Of a stretch of 64,000 bases of DNA, positions 25,351 to 34,479 are shown piece by piece. Each line of letters opens with the position of its first letter. Position 1 is the first letter of the stretch. The translations under genes were made by a program, and so were the position numbers. The stretch covers positions 1 through 64,000 of the forward strand of contig JAZNHT010000037.1 of assembly GCA_045577175.1 (NCBI GenBank), written 5' to 3'. The DNA comes from SIG701 sp045577175. Its GTDB lineage: Bacteria > Bacillota > Clostridia > Oscillospirales > CAG-272. Under the pieces are notes generated by a model. The model was not told the origin of the DNA. It saw nothing but the letters and a program-made list of their open reading frames with translations, and ran no database searches.

Positions 25351-26169
25351 TTACTTCCCTGCCAGCTCATCCGCGCGGCGGCGGCAGGCATCCATCGCGG
25401 CAGGGATCAAGGAGTCGAGACCACGTTCTGTAAAGACCTTCATCGCCTCGGCGGTCGTGCCTCCCGGAGAGGTAACGGCTCTTTCAAGCGTTTGCGGATC
25501 GAAATCCGTTTTCATAAGAAGCTCAGCGGTGCCGACGGCACTGCGGCAAATCATTTCAAGCGTCTGTGCGTCGGACGGAAAACCGTTCTCGCACGCCCAC
25601 GCATACATATCCCCGATAAAACGGGCGAAATAGGCAATAGAGCTGGATGTCAGGGCGGTGACGGGATTGATTTGCGTCTCGGGCAGTTCAACAGCCATGC
25701 CGGATGCAGAGAAAATACGAAACGCGAGCGCGAAATCCTCCGATGAAACGTCGGAAACGTTTGTATCGCGGCAAAGTGCCGTGACACCCTGCCCTACAAG
25801 CAAGGGGGTATTGGGCATCGCGCGGACGACTGATGCTTCGGGGAACTTTCCTGCGATTCGGGAAATCGGCACACCTGCGGCGATGGAGAGCACAAGTTTT
25901 CCTGCCGTATACGGAGCAATCTCGTCCATGACAGCGTCAATCTGCTGTGGCTTGACAGCAAGAAGAATGCAGTCTGTACGCTGTGCCGCCTCGGTCAAAG
26001 AGGGCGTGTATGTGCATCCGCGCGCGATAAACGGATCGCATTTTTCTTGGAAGGAGTCACACAGCGTGATCGCTTCGGGAGAAAAGACGCCGCTTTCGAG
26101 AATGCCCCCGAGGATTGCGCCGCCCATATTTCCGACACCGATAAACGCGATTGAAGTACGAATTGCCAT
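25351..26169 (-). CDS. proC: pyrroline-5-carboxylate reductase
   Basis: A 272-residue enzyme reducing 1-pyrroline-5-carboxylate to proline with NAD(P)H. The N-terminal Rossmann motif F-I-G-V-G-N-M-G-G-A-I is clear, as are A-V-K-P-Q-Q, R-A-M-P-N-T-P-L-L-V-G-Q-G and the C-terminal S-P-G-G-T-T-A-E-A. The longer frame to 26283 is rejected: a promoter at 26200-26228 and GAGG before 26169 set the start there. Confidence 0.95.
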   Translation of the reverse strand: MAIRTSIAFIGVGNMGGAILGGILESGVFSPEAITLCDSFQEKCDPFIARGCTYTPSLTEAAQRTDCILLAVKPQQIDAVMDEIAPYTAGKLVLSIAAGVPISRIAGKFPEASVVRAMPNTPLLVGQGVTALCRDTNVSDVSSEDFALAFRIFSASGMAVELPETQINPVTALTSSSIAYFARFIGDMYAWACENGFPSDAQTLEMICRSAVGTAELLMKTDFDPQTLERAVTSPGGTTAEAMKVFTERGLDSLIPAAMDACRRRADELAGK

Positions 26170-26199
26170 AAAAGCCTCACCGATTACATAGAATACTGT

Positions 26200-26228
26200 A
26201 TTATACCATTTTTTTTGCCTTATTTCAA
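26200..26228 (-). promoter_or_regulatory. promoter of proC
   Basis: Minus strand TTGAAA (26223-26228), 17-base spacer, TATAAT (26200-26205). Confidence 0.7.
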
Positions 26229-26282
26229 TATAAATTGAATACGCAATTGTAAAATATCTATATACAATTTCTGCAAATCCCA

Positions 26283-26311
26283 TTGCATTTTTCTCTTAGA
26301 CGGGGTATAAT
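26283..26311 (+). promoter_or_regulatory. promoter of the GNAT gene
   Basis: TTGCAT (26283-26288), 17-base spacer, TATAAT (26306-26311). Confidence 0.65.
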
Positions 26312-26340
26312 GAGTATACTTTGCGAAAGGAGGCGTTGAA

Positions 26341-26922
26341 ATGACGAAGGAAATTGTAGCGCGTTTTTTTCGGGATCCGCCGCAACTCCTCACACCGCGC
26401 CTCCTTCTCAGGCGACTTGAGAAGAAGGATTATGCGGACATGTACGACTATTCCCGCGACAGCGAAGTGACAAAATATCTGACATGGGAGCCGCACCCCG
26501 ATCCGCATTATACGATGCGGTATCTCTCTTTTATCATTCCGAAATACAGAAGCGGTGAGTTTCACGACTGGGCCGTGATTCATCGGGCAAGCGAGAAAAT
26601 GATCGGCACCTGCGGCTTTACATCCTTTAACTATATGCATAACAGTGGCGAGATCGGATATGTACTGCACCGCGATTATTGGGGACGCGGCCTTGCCGCG
26701 GAGGCAATCCGCGCCGTTATGCGTGTCGGCTTTTTCGATCTGAATCTGCATCGGATCGAAGCCAAATACATGATCGGAAACGAGAGAAGCCGCCGCGTCA
26801 TGGAAAAGTGCGGTATGCAGTTTGAGGGTATCCAGCGCGACGCGATGTATATCAAAAACCGATACGAGACCATAGGTATCTGTTCAATTCTTTCTGCCGA
26901 TTATATTGCACTTGCAAACTAA
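26341..26922 (+). CDS. GNAT-family N-acetyltransferase (RimJ/RimL type)
   Basis: A 193-residue protein of the RimJ/RimL-like acetyltransferase type. The opening T-P-R-L-L-L-R-R, the core G-E-I-G-Y-V-L-H-R-D-Y-W-G-R-G-L-A-A-E-A acetyl-CoA loop and the closing N-E-R-S-R-R-V-M-E-K-C-G-M are typical. Members acetylate N termini of ribosomal proteins or small molecules; the substrate here cannot be inferred. AAAGGAGG precedes ATG; a bidirectional terminator follows the stop. Confidence 0.85.
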   Translation: MTKEIVARFFRDPPQLLTPRLLLRRLEKKDYADMYDYSRDSEVTKYLTWEPHPDPHYTMRYLSFIIPKYRSGEFHDWAVIHRASEKMIGTCGFTSFNYMHNSGEIGYVLHRDYWGRGLAAEAIRAVMRVGFFDLNLHRIEAKYMIGNERSRRVMEKCGMQFEGIQRDAMYIKNRYETIGICSILSADYIALAN

Positions 26923-26948
26923 AAAGCACTTCCGAGGAAGTGCTTTTT
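26921..26948. terminator. bidirectional terminator
   Basis: AAAAAGCACTTC / GAAGTGCTTTTT hairpin shared by the plus-strand GNAT gene and the minus-strand deacetylase gene; it overlaps the GNAT stop codon. Confidence 0.85.
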
Positions 26949-26949
26949 G

Positions 26950-27642
26950 CTATTTTGAGTGAATCAGCTCCGAGACGGTCACAAATTCATACCCCTCGCT
27001 CAGAAGATCCGGCAGGATGCGTCTGAGTGCGTCGGGCGTTGGTGTAGAGCCGCCTCCGATAAAATCGTGACACAGGATAATATCGCCGCTTTTGATGTTC
27101 GTTTCCACCTTTTCAACAATGGCATCCACGCTCGGATGTGACCAATCAAGCGTATCGATCGTCCAAAGGATCACCTCATAATCAAGCGCGTGCGCCGTAT
27201 CGCAGACCGATTGATTATAGAGTCCGCCCGGTGGGCGGAGAAGTTTTGTGCGGAGATCGGTCAGTTCAAGAATCGTTTCCTCGGCGGCAAGGATCTGCTG
27301 CTTGACCGTTTCCGGTCGCACCGTTTGCAGATTTGCGTGCAGATACGTGTGGTTGCCGATCTCGTGCCCTTCCTGCAAAATTCGATCCAGAAGCTCCGGA
27401 TAACGCTGCGCATTTTCTCCGATGATAAAAAATGTTGCATGCGCGCCGTACTGCGCGAGAATGTCTAAAATGATCGGTGTATAACGCGGATGCGGTCCGT
27501 CGTCGAACGTGATTGCGATTTTTTGCTTGTCGTTTTCGTGTGAGGAGTATACGCTTTTTCCTTCCGTTTCGGCGTGCACGGGCACGGACGCAGAACGTAA
27601 GAGCAGGCTGATTAAGCAAATATACAGTAGTATTCGGCGCAT
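26950..27642 (-). CDS. secreted polysaccharide deacetylase (NodB domain)
   Basis: A 230-residue protein with an N-terminal signal peptide (about 1-24) and one NodB domain: T-F-D-D-G-P-H (catalytic Asp and metal Asp), H-E-I-G-N-H-T-Y-L-H (metal His pair), R-P-P-G-G (motif 3) and D-T-L-D-W. Such enzymes remove N-acetyl groups from peptidoglycan or other GlcNAc polymers. It is 21 bases downstream of a second deacetylase gene and is probably in its operon. Confidence 0.9.
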   Translation of the reverse strand: MRRILLYICLISLLLRSASVPVHAETEGKSVYSSHENDKQKIAITFDDGPHPRYTPIILDILAQYGAHATFFIIGENAQRYPELLDRILQEGHEIGNHTYLHANLQTVRPETVKQQILAAEETILELTDLRTKLLRPPGGLYNQSVCDTAHALDYEVILWTIDTLDWSHPSVDAIVEKVETNIKSGDIILCHDFIGGGSTPTPDALRRILPDLLSEGYEFVTVSELIHSK

Positions 27643-27663
27643 CTGCGTCCTATCCTTTCTTCG

Positions 27664-28455
27664 TTAAGCGGTCAGCTCGTCAAGTGTGCCGAAACGGAAT
27701 CCGCGCGCTCGTAGCTCCTTAATCAGCAGAGGCAGAATCTCCGCATTTGTGGCGGATGTCGGGTGCAGAAGCAACACCTCACCGTTGTGCAGACCGTCGA
27801 GAATTTTTGTGAGTGCCTCATCGGGTGCAGGCTGCTTGTCGTTGTCCCAATCGACGTATCCGAAGCTCCAAAACACCGTTTTATACCCGGCATCGGATGC
27901 AAATTTCAGATTTTCCTCGGAGAACCTTCCCTCCGGCGGTCGGTAGTATTTCGAAACGCTTACCCCTATCTCCGCGCACGCCGTTTCAAGTTTTTCAAGC
28001 TCGGCAACAAAGCCCTCTGCGGTGTGCGTTTTCGTCATATCTCTGTGCGATGCCGTGTGATTGCACACAAGATGTCCCTCTGCTTCCATCCGTCGTGTCA
28101 GATCCGCTTCGCGCTTTACAAAATTTTCGAGAACGAAGAACGCCCCGGGTACCTCTTCCTCTTTCAGTGTGTCCAAAATTTTTGCCACGTTGCCGTTTTC
28201 GTATCCGACATCAAATGTCAGGTAAATGACTTTCTCAGCGGCGTTCGGATCACAGTTTTCAGCATCAATATAATACCCGTTGTATTTTTCAATAAAACGC
28301 ATATTGGAGTCGCACACCGGCTGTTTTCCGTCTTTCTCGTGCTTGCAGTACCAATTCAGCGGCTTTGCGGAGATCTCCGATGCGGAAACGGTCAGCACGT
28401 TGGTGGTAAGCAGTACGACTGCAAAAATGGCGATCAAACGAAATTTTCTGTTCAT
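27664..28455 (-). CDS. pdaA: PdaA-like delta-lactam-biosynthetic polysaccharide deacetylase
   Basis: A 263-residue secreted protein with signal peptide (about 1-26). Its NodB domain has T-F-D-V-G-Y-E-N-G in place of T-F-D-D-G-P, C-N-H-T-A-S-H with the metal His pair, and Y-Y-R-P-P-E-G-R-F-S, all hallmarks of PdaA. PdaA removes N-acetyl from MurNAc during muramic delta-lactam formation in spore cortex, a mark needed for germination lysis. The N-terminal L-N-W-Y-C motif is also PdaA-like. Confidence 0.85.
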   Translation of the reverse strand: MNRKFRLIAIFAVVLLTTNVLTVSASEISAKPLNWYCKHEKDGKQPVCDSNMRFIEKYNGYYIDAENCDPNAAEKVIYLTFDVGYENGNVAKILDTLKEEEVPGAFFVLENFVKREADLTRRMEAEGHLVCNHTASHRDMTKTHTAEGFVAELEKLETACAEIGVSVSKYYRPPEGRFSEENLKFASDAGYKTVFWSFGYVDWDNDKQPAPDEALTKILDGLHNGEVLLLHPTSATNAEILPLLIKELRARGFRFGTLDELTA

Positions 28456-28554
28456 TTTCGGCTCCTTTCATGAGTTCGGTGTTAGTGTTTCATCACGAAT
28501 AAAAAATACTCACTGAAAAATTCGCCGAAAAAACAGATTTGTTACAAAATTGTC

Positions 28555-28583
28555 TTGTTATTTCGTTTCGTTTGTAGTATAAT
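28555..28583 (+). promoter_or_regulatory. upstream promoter of argG
   Basis: TTGTTA (28555-28560), 17-base spacer, TATAAT (28578-28583). A second promoter lies downstream. Confidence 0.55.
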
Positions 28584-28612
28584 GGTTGTACTGTGCCTCA
28601 AATGCATAATTG

Positions 28613-28626
28613 TGAATAATATTTCA
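28613..28626. promoter_or_regulatory. ARG-box-like sequence (candidate ArgR site)
   Basis: TGAAT-AATA-TTTCA differs by one base from the known ArgR/AhrC box TGAATNNNNATTCA. It lies between the two argG promoters. A weaker half-site (TATAAATATTCATA, 28721-28734) lies next to the ribosome site. No argR gene is in view. Confidence 0.5.
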
Positions 28627-28667
28627 TAATTTTGCGTATACAGCGGAATATTTATACACTATAGCTA

Positions 28668-28696
28668 TTGACTTTTTTGACAACATGGTGTATAAT
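28668..28696 (+). promoter_or_regulatory. main promoter of argG
   Basis: TTGACT (28668-28673), 17-base spacer, TATAAT (28691-28696). Confidence 0.8.
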
Positions 28697-28746
28697 TAGG
28701 TTTATCAAGCGAAAACAAATTATAAATATTCATAGAGGGTGTCAAA

Positions 28747-29970
28747 ATGAAAAAAGAAATCAAAAAAATCGTCCTTGCTTACTCCGGCGGTCTGGATACG
28801 TCCATCATCATTCCGTGGCTGAAGGAGAACTATCCCGGATGTGAGGTTGTTGCCGTTTCCGGCGATGTCGGTCAGGGTACGGAGCTTGACGGACTTGAGG
28901 AAAAGGCAATCAAGACCGGTGCTTCCAAGCTGTACATCGAGGATCTCCGCAAGGAATATGTTGAAGAATACATCTGGCCGTGCCTGAAGGCCGGCGCAAA
29001 GTATGAGTCTTACCTGCTCGGCACGTCTCATGCGCGTCCCTGCATCGCTAAGCGTCTCGTTGAGATCGCCAAGGCTGAGGGCGCTGACGCTATCTGCCAC
29101 GGCTGCACCGGTAAGGGTAACGACCAGGTTCGTTTCGAGCTGACAATCAAGGCATTCGCTCCCGAAATGGAAATCATCGCTCCGTGGAGAGTATGGGATA
29201 TTAAGTCCCGTGAGGAGGAGATCGACTATGCGGAGGCACACAACATTCCGCTGAAGATCAACCGCGAGACGAACTACTCCAAGGATAAGAACCTCTGGCA
29301 CCTCAGCCATGAGGGACTCGATCTTGAGAGCCCTGCAAACGAGCCCGATTATCAGAAGGATGGCTTCCTTGAGCTCGGCGTTTCTCCCGAGCAGGCACCC
29401 GACACGCCTACATACGTAACGATCCATTTTGAAAAGGGTGTTCCGACCGCGCTTGACGGCGTGGAAATGGACGGCGTGGCTCTCATTGAGAAGCTCAACG
29501 CAATCGGTGGTGCAAACGGTATCGGGATTCTTGACATCGTCGAGAACCGTCTCGTCGGTATGAAGAGCCGCGGTGTTTACGAGACCCCCGGCGGATCGAT
29601 CCTGTATGCCGCACACGCTGTTCTTGAGACGATCACGCTTGACAAGGATACCTCCCACTTCAAGGAGATCGTTGCACAGAGACTCGCTGATCTTGTTTAC
29701 AACGGTCAGTGGTTCACGCCTCTGAAGGACGCTATCTGCGCATTTGTTGACGATACGCAGAAGACGGTTACCGGTGATGTTAAGCTGAAGCTCTACAAGG
29801 GCAACATCATCAATGCAGGCGTTACCTCTCCCTACTCTCTCTACGACGAGCAGACCGCTTCGTTCGGTGAGGATGAGGATTACAACCAGGCAGATGCAGG
29901 CGGATTCATCAACCTGTTCGGTCTGTCCATCAAGGAGCGCGCAAAGCTCCTCGGCGCACGTGAGTTCTGA
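28747..29970 (+). CDS. argG: argininosuccinate synthase
   Basis: A 407-residue enzyme that joins citrulline and aspartate with ATP to give argininosuccinate, the penultimate step of arginine synthesis. The ATP-binding A-Y-S-G-G-L-D-T-S near the N terminus, H-G-C-T-G-K-G-N-D-Q-V-R-F-E and the G-R-Y/S-N region typical of ArgG are present, and length is normal. Codon bias is marked. Two promoters and an ARG-box-like site precede it; argH follows after 73 bases that hold an attenuator-like hairpin. Confidence 0.97.
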   Translation: MKKEIKKIVLAYSGGLDTSIIIPWLKENYPGCEVVAVSGDVGQGTELDGLEEKAIKTGASKLYIEDLRKEYVEEYIWPCLKAGAKYESYLLGTSHARPCIAKRLVEIAKAEGADAICHGCTGKGNDQVRFELTIKAFAPEMEIIAPWRVWDIKSREEEIDYAEAHNIPLKINRETNYSKDKNLWHLSHEGLDLESPANEPDYQKDGFLELGVSPEQAPDTPTYVTIHFEKGVPTALDGVEMDGVALIEKLNAIGGANGIGILDIVENRLVGMKSRGVYETPGGSILYAAHAVLETITLDKDTSHFKEIVAQRLADLVYNGQWFTPLKDAICAFVDDTQKTVTGDVKLKLYKGNIINAGVTSPYSLYDEQTASFGEDEDYNQADAGGFINLFGLSIKERAKLLGAREF

Positions 29971-29987
29971 TTTTCGAAAATTTCACA

Positions 29988-30022
29988 AAGTGACTTGGCG
30001 GCATATGCAGTCAAGTCATTTT
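29988..30022 (+). terminator. terminator-like hairpin between argG and argH
   Basis: AAGTGACTTG (29988-29997) pairs with CAAGTCATTTT (30012-30022) around a 14-base loop. The T-run is short, so it may only reduce read-through into argH. Confidence 0.4.
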
Positions 30023-30043
30023 GTACTGTAATGTGGGGTAATT

Positions 30044-31429
30044 ATGAAAGGTAAAATGTGGGATGCTCGCTTCTCCAAAGCGGTCGATTCGCGCGTAAAT
30101 GACTTCAATTCATCCATTTCTTTTGACTGGCGGATGTACAAATCCGACATCACCGGCTCAATTGCACATGCTACGATGCTTGGTGAATGCGGCATCATCG
30201 CCAAGGAAGAATCCGCAAAAATCATCGCGGCACTCAAGCAGATTCTCGCTGATATTGACAGCGGCACTCTGCCGATTGATCCGGAGGCGGAGGACATTCA
30301 TATGTTCATCGAGGCTGTGCTGACGGAGCGCATCGGTGAGACGGGCAAACGCCTGCACACGGCTCGCAGCCGAAACGATCAGGTCGCGCTGGATATTCGT
30401 ATGCATCTCAAAGAGGAGATCGAGGCGGTGAAGGCACTGCTCACTTCCCTGCTTGATGCAATCTGTGTCAAAGCGGAGGAAAACATCGATACCGTTATGC
30501 CCGGGTATACGCATCTACAGCGGGCTCAGCCTGTGACGTTCGCGCACTATATCCTTGCCTATGCACAGATGTTTGTGCGCGACTATGAGCGTCTCTGTGA
30601 CGTATATAAGCGCACGAACGTCATGCCCCTCGGCTCGGGTGCACTGGCTTCCACGACGTATCCGATTGACCGCCATATGGTTGCCGATCTGCTCGGCTTT
30701 GCTTCCGTCACGGAAAACAGCATGGACGGCGTATCCGACCGTGATTTTGTGATCGAGCTCAGCGGTGCGCTCTCGATTTTGATGATGCACATGAGCCGTT
30801 TCTCCGAGGAGATCATTCTGTGGTGCTCGTCCGAGTTCAAGTTCATCGAATTGGATGACGCATATTCCACAGGCTCGTCGATCATGCCGCAGAAGAAAAA
30901 TCCCGACGTGGCAGAGCTTGTCCGCGGCAAAACGGGGCGCGTATACGGCGATCTGACCACGTTGCTCACGATGATGAAGGGGATCCCGCTTGCGTATAAC
31001 AAGGATATGCAGGAGGATAAAGAGGCGATCTTTGATGCGCTGGACAACGTGAAAATTGCCGTTGAGGTCTTTACAGCCATGTTTGCTACGATGACTGTCC
31101 GCAAAGACAACATGCGTGCGGCGGCCTCCCGCGGATTCATCAACGCGACCGACTGTGCTGACTATCTTGTAAAAAAAGGCATGGCTTTCCGCGACGCGTA
31201 CAAGATCAGCGGTCGCCTTGTTGCACACTGTATTGCGGAGAATACAACGCTCGAGGAGCTGTCTCTCGACACCTACAAGACGTATTCCGATCTGTTCGGT
31301 GCGGATGTATACGAGGCGATCAGTCTCGAAACGTGTGTAGCCGAGCGCGGCGCATACGGCGGTCCTGCACCTGCGTCCGTGCGGCATCAGATTGAGCTGC
31401 TTCGGAGCTTTTTGAGACAGGCAGTCTGA
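30044..31429 (+). CDS. argH: argininosuccinate lyase
   Basis: A 461-residue fumarase-superfamily enzyme that splits argininosuccinate into arginine and fumarate. The family signature G-S-S-I-M-P-Q-K-K-N-P-D is complete, as are H-T-A-R-S-R-N-D-Q and the H-L-Q-R-A-Q-P region. N-terminal M-W-D-A-R-F-S-K is typical. Its stop is one base from the following galM start, implying coupled translation. Confidence 0.97.
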   Translation: MKGKMWDARFSKAVDSRVNDFNSSISFDWRMYKSDITGSIAHATMLGECGIIAKEESAKIIAALKQILADIDSGTLPIDPEAEDIHMFIEAVLTERIGETGKRLHTARSRNDQVALDIRMHLKEEIEAVKALLTSLLDAICVKAEENIDTVMPGYTHLQRAQPVTFAHYILAYAQMFVRDYERLCDVYKRTNVMPLGSGALASTTYPIDRHMVADLLGFASVTENSMDGVSDRDFVIELSGALSILMMHMSRFSEEIILWCSSEFKFIELDDAYSTGSSIMPQKKNPDVAELVRGKTGRVYGDLTTLLTMMKGIPLAYNKDMQEDKEAIFDALDNVKIAVEVFTAMFATMTVRKDNMRAAASRGFINATDCADYLVKKGMAFRDAYKISGRLVAHCIAENTTLEELSLDTYKTYSDLFGADVYEAISLETCVAERGAYGGPAPASVRHQIELLRSFLRQAV

Positions 31430-31430
31430 T

Positions 31431-32486
31431 ATGATAGAGAAAAAGTATTTTGGAAAATCGCCTTCGGGTGCAGATGTATATGCGTACACCCTTTCAAACG
31501 GATCGGGTACGAGTGCGCGGATTCTGAATCTTGGCGGCATTATCCAGAGTCTGTGGGTGAAGGATGCGAACGGCGTTTCTGCCGACGTTGTTTGCGGATA
31601 TGACCGTGTTGAAGAGTATTTCGAAGCGAACGATTATCAAGGGGCTCTGATCGGGCGATACAGCAACCGCATCGCCGGCGGAAAATTTACGCTTGACGGT
31701 AAGACGTACACGCTCGCCAAAAATGACGGCAACAACCACCTTCACGGTGGACTGAACGGATTTGACAAACGGATTTGGGATGTTGCAGAAACGGGAACGG
31801 ATAATCAGCCGTCACTCATCCTCACGCTTGTATCCCCTGACGGTGATGAGGGGTATCCCGGAACGCTTTCCGTTACCGTAACGTACACGCTGACGCTTGA
31901 GGGGTTTCTGTCTATCTCTTATGAAGCGACCACCGACAAAACCACGATTCTCAACATGACGAATCATTCCTATTTCAATTTGCACGGATATGACAGCGGC
32001 GACTGCTCAAGGCACACGCTTTGCGTCCGCGCGGAAAGCATCAACAGTGTGGATAGTGAGCTGATTCCGGACGGAATGCTTCTGCCCGTAACGGGTACGC
32101 CATTTGATTTGTCCTCCCCCTGCCCTGTCAGCGAAATCTTTTCTTCCGATCATCCGTTGATAGCGGCATGCGACGGTCTGGATCACAACTTTATTTTTCC
32201 GGCATCCGACGGTATCGCCCTGCGCGCTACGCTGCATGATCCCGAATCCGGGCGTACAGTGGACGTATACACGGATCAGCTGTGTATGCAGGTCTATACC
32301 GGCAACATGATCGACGAATGTGATCCGCCGTTCAAGGGCGGTGTTGCGCGCAAAAAACACTGCGCCGTTTGTCTTGAAACACAGGCAATGCCCGACAGCA
32401 TCAACCATGACGGGTTCACAAATGTCATTCTCAGACCGAATGAGAAATTCGAACGCACTACCGTGTACGCATTCCGCAACATATAA
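31431..32486 (+). CDS. galM: aldose 1-epimerase (galactose mutarotase)
   Basis: A 351-residue mutarotase that interconverts alpha and beta anomers of galactose and glucose. Visible are G-R-Y-S-N-R-I-A-G-G, N-N-H-L-H-G-G, the T-N-H-S-Y-F-N-L-H active-site His region, D-H-N-F and the C-terminal L-E-T-Q-A-M-P-D-S with the catalytic Glu. It is translationally coupled to argH, an odd partner, while galE lies convergent just downstream. Confidence 0.95.
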   Translation: MIEKKYFGKSPSGADVYAYTLSNGSGTSARILNLGGIIQSLWVKDANGVSADVVCGYDRVEEYFEANDYQGALIGRYSNRIAGGKFTLDGKTYTLAKNDGNNHLHGGLNGFDKRIWDVAETGTDNQPSLILTLVSPDGDEGYPGTLSVTVTYTLTLEGFLSISYEATTDKTTILNMTNHSYFNLHGYDSGDCSRHTLCVRAESINSVDSELIPDGMLLPVTGTPFDLSSPCPVSEIFSSDHPLIAACDGLDHNFIFPASDGIALRATLHDPESGRTVDVYTDQLCMQVYTGNMIDECDPPFKGGVARKKHCAVCLETQAMPDSINHDGFTNVILRPNEKFERTTVYAFRNI

Positions 32487-32489
32487 GAA

Positions 32490-32521
32490 AAATCACTATG
32501 GAGCAACATCCATAGTGATTT
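32490..32521. terminator. strong terminator between galM and galE (convergent)
   Basis: A perfect 13-bp stem (32490-32502 with 32509-32521), six-base loop, T-run on the plus strand and A/T flank on the other. Confidence 0.85.
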
Positions 32522-32527
32522 CTTTTT

Positions 32528-33544
32528 TTAATCGTCGTAACCGTTCGGATTGTTCTTCTGCCATCTCCATGCGTCCTCGCACATCTCGAGGATGCCGTTC
32601 TGCGCCTTCCAGCCAAGTTCTTTCTCGGCGAGGTCGGCATTGGCATAGCACGTTGCGATGTCACCGGGGCGGCGCGGTTTAATGGAGTACGGGATTTTTA
32701 CGCCGGTAGCGGCTTCGAAGTTCTTGACAATATCCAGAACACTGTAGCCGTTGCCCGTACCGAGGTTGTAGATCTTCAAACCTGCCTTCTCCTCGATCTT
32801 CTTGAGCGCCTTGACGTGTCCCTGTGCAAGATCGACCACGTGGATGTAGTCGCGCACGCCGGTTCCGTCGGGCGTGTCATAATCATCACCGAATACGCCA
32901 AGCTCGGGACGCTTGCCGATTGCCACCTGTGTCACATACGGCATGAGATTGTTCGGGATTCCGTTCGGATTCTCGCCGATGAGACCGCTCTTGTGTGCAC
33001 CGATCGGGTTGAAATAACGGAGCAGAATGACGTTCCACTCCTTATCCGCAAACTGGATGTCGGAAAGTATCTGCTCAAGCATAGACTTCGTCCAGCCGTA
33101 GGGGTTCGTGCACTGCCCCTTCGGACATTCCTCGGTGATCGGAATAAAGGCGGGGCTGCCGTACACGGTCGCGGAGGAGGAGAAAATGAGATTCTTCACA
33201 CCGTGCTTCGCCATCACGTCAACGAGAACAAGCGTGCCGTTAATGTTGTTGTCGTAATACTCCATCGGCTTGGAGACGGACTCGCCGACTGCCTTCAGAC
33301 CGGCAAAATGAATGACTGCGGAGATGTCTTCTTTATCGAAGATTGCGTTCATTGCATCACGGTCGCGGATATCCGCTTTGTAAAACGGAACCTTTTTGCC
33401 CGTGATCTGTGCGACGCGCTCAAGCGATTTTTCGGAGGAATTGGAGAGGTTATCACAGACGACGACCTCGTATCCTGCATTTGTAAGCTCAACGACGGTA
33501 TGCGAGCCGATATAGCCGCTGCCGCCCGTAACAAGAATAGCCAT
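32528..33544 (-). CDS. galE: UDP-glucose 4-epimerase
   Basis: A 338-residue short-chain dehydrogenase/reductase-type epimerase interconverting UDP-glucose and UDP-galactose. The N-terminal T-G-G-S-G-Y-I-G-S-H-T binds NAD; F-S-S-S-A-T-V-Y-G and N-P-Y-G-W-T-K carry the catalytic Ser and Tyr-Lys. Length is normal. AAAGGAAA precedes ATG. It follows a sugar nucleotidyltransferase gene after 26 bases, forming a small UDP-sugar operon. Confidence 0.96.
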   Translation of the reverse strand: MAILVTGGSGYIGSHTVVELTNAGYEVVVCDNLSNSSEKSLERVAQITGKKVPFYKADIRDRDAMNAIFDKEDISAVIHFAGLKAVGESVSKPMEYYDNNINGTLVLVDVMAKHGVKNLIFSSSATVYGSPAFIPITEECPKGQCTNPYGWTKSMLEQILSDIQFADKEWNVILLRYFNPIGAHKSGLIGENPNGIPNNLMPYVTQVAIGKRPELGVFGDDYDTPDGTGVRDYIHVVDLAQGHVKALKKIEEKAGLKIYNLGTGNGYSVLDIVKNFEAATGVKIPYSIKPRRPGDIATCYANADLAEKELGWKAQNGILEMCEDAWRWQKNNPNGYDD

Positions 33545-33570
33545 AATCGTTTCCTTTCAACCGCTTCGGA

Positions 33571-34479
33571 TTATTTCCAGAGACCGTCCGGATACTCGCC
33601 GCTTTCGACGAGCTTCTTGATCTCCGCGACAACGCCGGGTTTGTCCTCGCTGTATGTAACGCCGTGCCACTTCGCAGTTGTTTCCAGAACAGTAACCTCG
33701 CAGGCACCGTTGTTAATCATCTCACCGACAACACCGGGGAGGTAGCACTCCGATTTCAGAGGATCCTTGTGATCTGCGTGCAGGAATGCGTCAAAATACT
33801 TCGCAGAGCCGCTGAAAATCTCGGGCGTGAATCCCCAGAAGTTCATGGAGACGAGCGTGTTGTTGTCAAGATGTACGGATACACCGTTCTCATCTTCAAA
33901 GTGTGCACCGTCGGGATCCTTGAAAATCTTCGTGCGCTCGTTGATTACCTGGAGGATGCCGTTTTCGTCGGTCTCGCATACACCGCGTGCAACACTTCCG
34001 GCGTCCGTCAGCGTATTGCCGAGACGGTAGCCGACCATGGCAAAGGAACGGTTGTCCTTCTTATCTGCAACACCTCTGAGGAACTCAGCAACCTTGCGGT
34101 ACGCATCCGCGCCGTAGAAGTCATCGGCATTGATAACGGCAAAGGGATCGTTCAGATACTCTTTCGCACAGAGGAGTGCGTGGAACGTGCCCCACGGCTT
34201 CGTGCGTCCCTCGGGGATGCAATCGGCAGGAACGAGCTTGTCGATTGCCTGGAAAGCGTAGTCAACCTTAACCTTGCTCTCGATGCGTGCACCGATCGTC
34301 TCGCGGAAAATGTCGTAGTTCTCCTCTTTGATGATAAAGACTACATGATCGAATCCGGCACGCAGTGCGTCGAAAATCGAAAAGTCAATGATAAATTCTC
34401 CGTGGGGAGTCATAGGGTCAAGCTGCTTGAGACCACCGTAACGGGAGCCGAGGCCTGCGGCCAAAACAAATAAAGTCAT
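33571..34479 (-). CDS. sugar nucleotidyltransferase (NDP-sugar pyrophosphorylase family)
   Basis: A 302-residue protein with the nucleotidyltransferase loop L-A-A-G-L-G-S-R-Y-G-G-L-K near the N terminus, the V-I-N-A-D-D-F-Y-G metal-binding Asp pair, and a later W-G-F-T-P pattern. It likely activates a sugar-1-phosphate with UTP or dTTP; pairing with galE favours UDP-glucose or UDP-galactose supply, but the substrate is not proven. The ATG at 34479 lies about 31 bases from the only good ribosome site (AGGAAAGG, 34511-34518); no other start codon lies between, and a CCGC-GCACA-GCGG hairpin sits in the gap. Confidence 0.8.
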   Translation of the reverse strand: MTLFVLAAGLGSRYGGLKQLDPMTPHGEFIIDFSIFDALRAGFDHVVFIIKEENYDIFRETIGARIESKVKVDYAFQAIDKLVPADCIPEGRTKPWGTFHALLCAKEYLNDPFAVINADDFYGADAYRKVAEFLRGVADKKDNRSFAMVGYRLGNTLTDAGSVARGVCETDENGILQVINERTKIFKDPDGAHFEDENGVSVHLDNNTLVSMNFWGFTPEIFSGSAKYFDAFLHADHKDPLKSECYLPGVVGEMINNGACEVTVLETTAKWHGVTYSEDKPGVVAEIKKLVESGEYPDGLWK

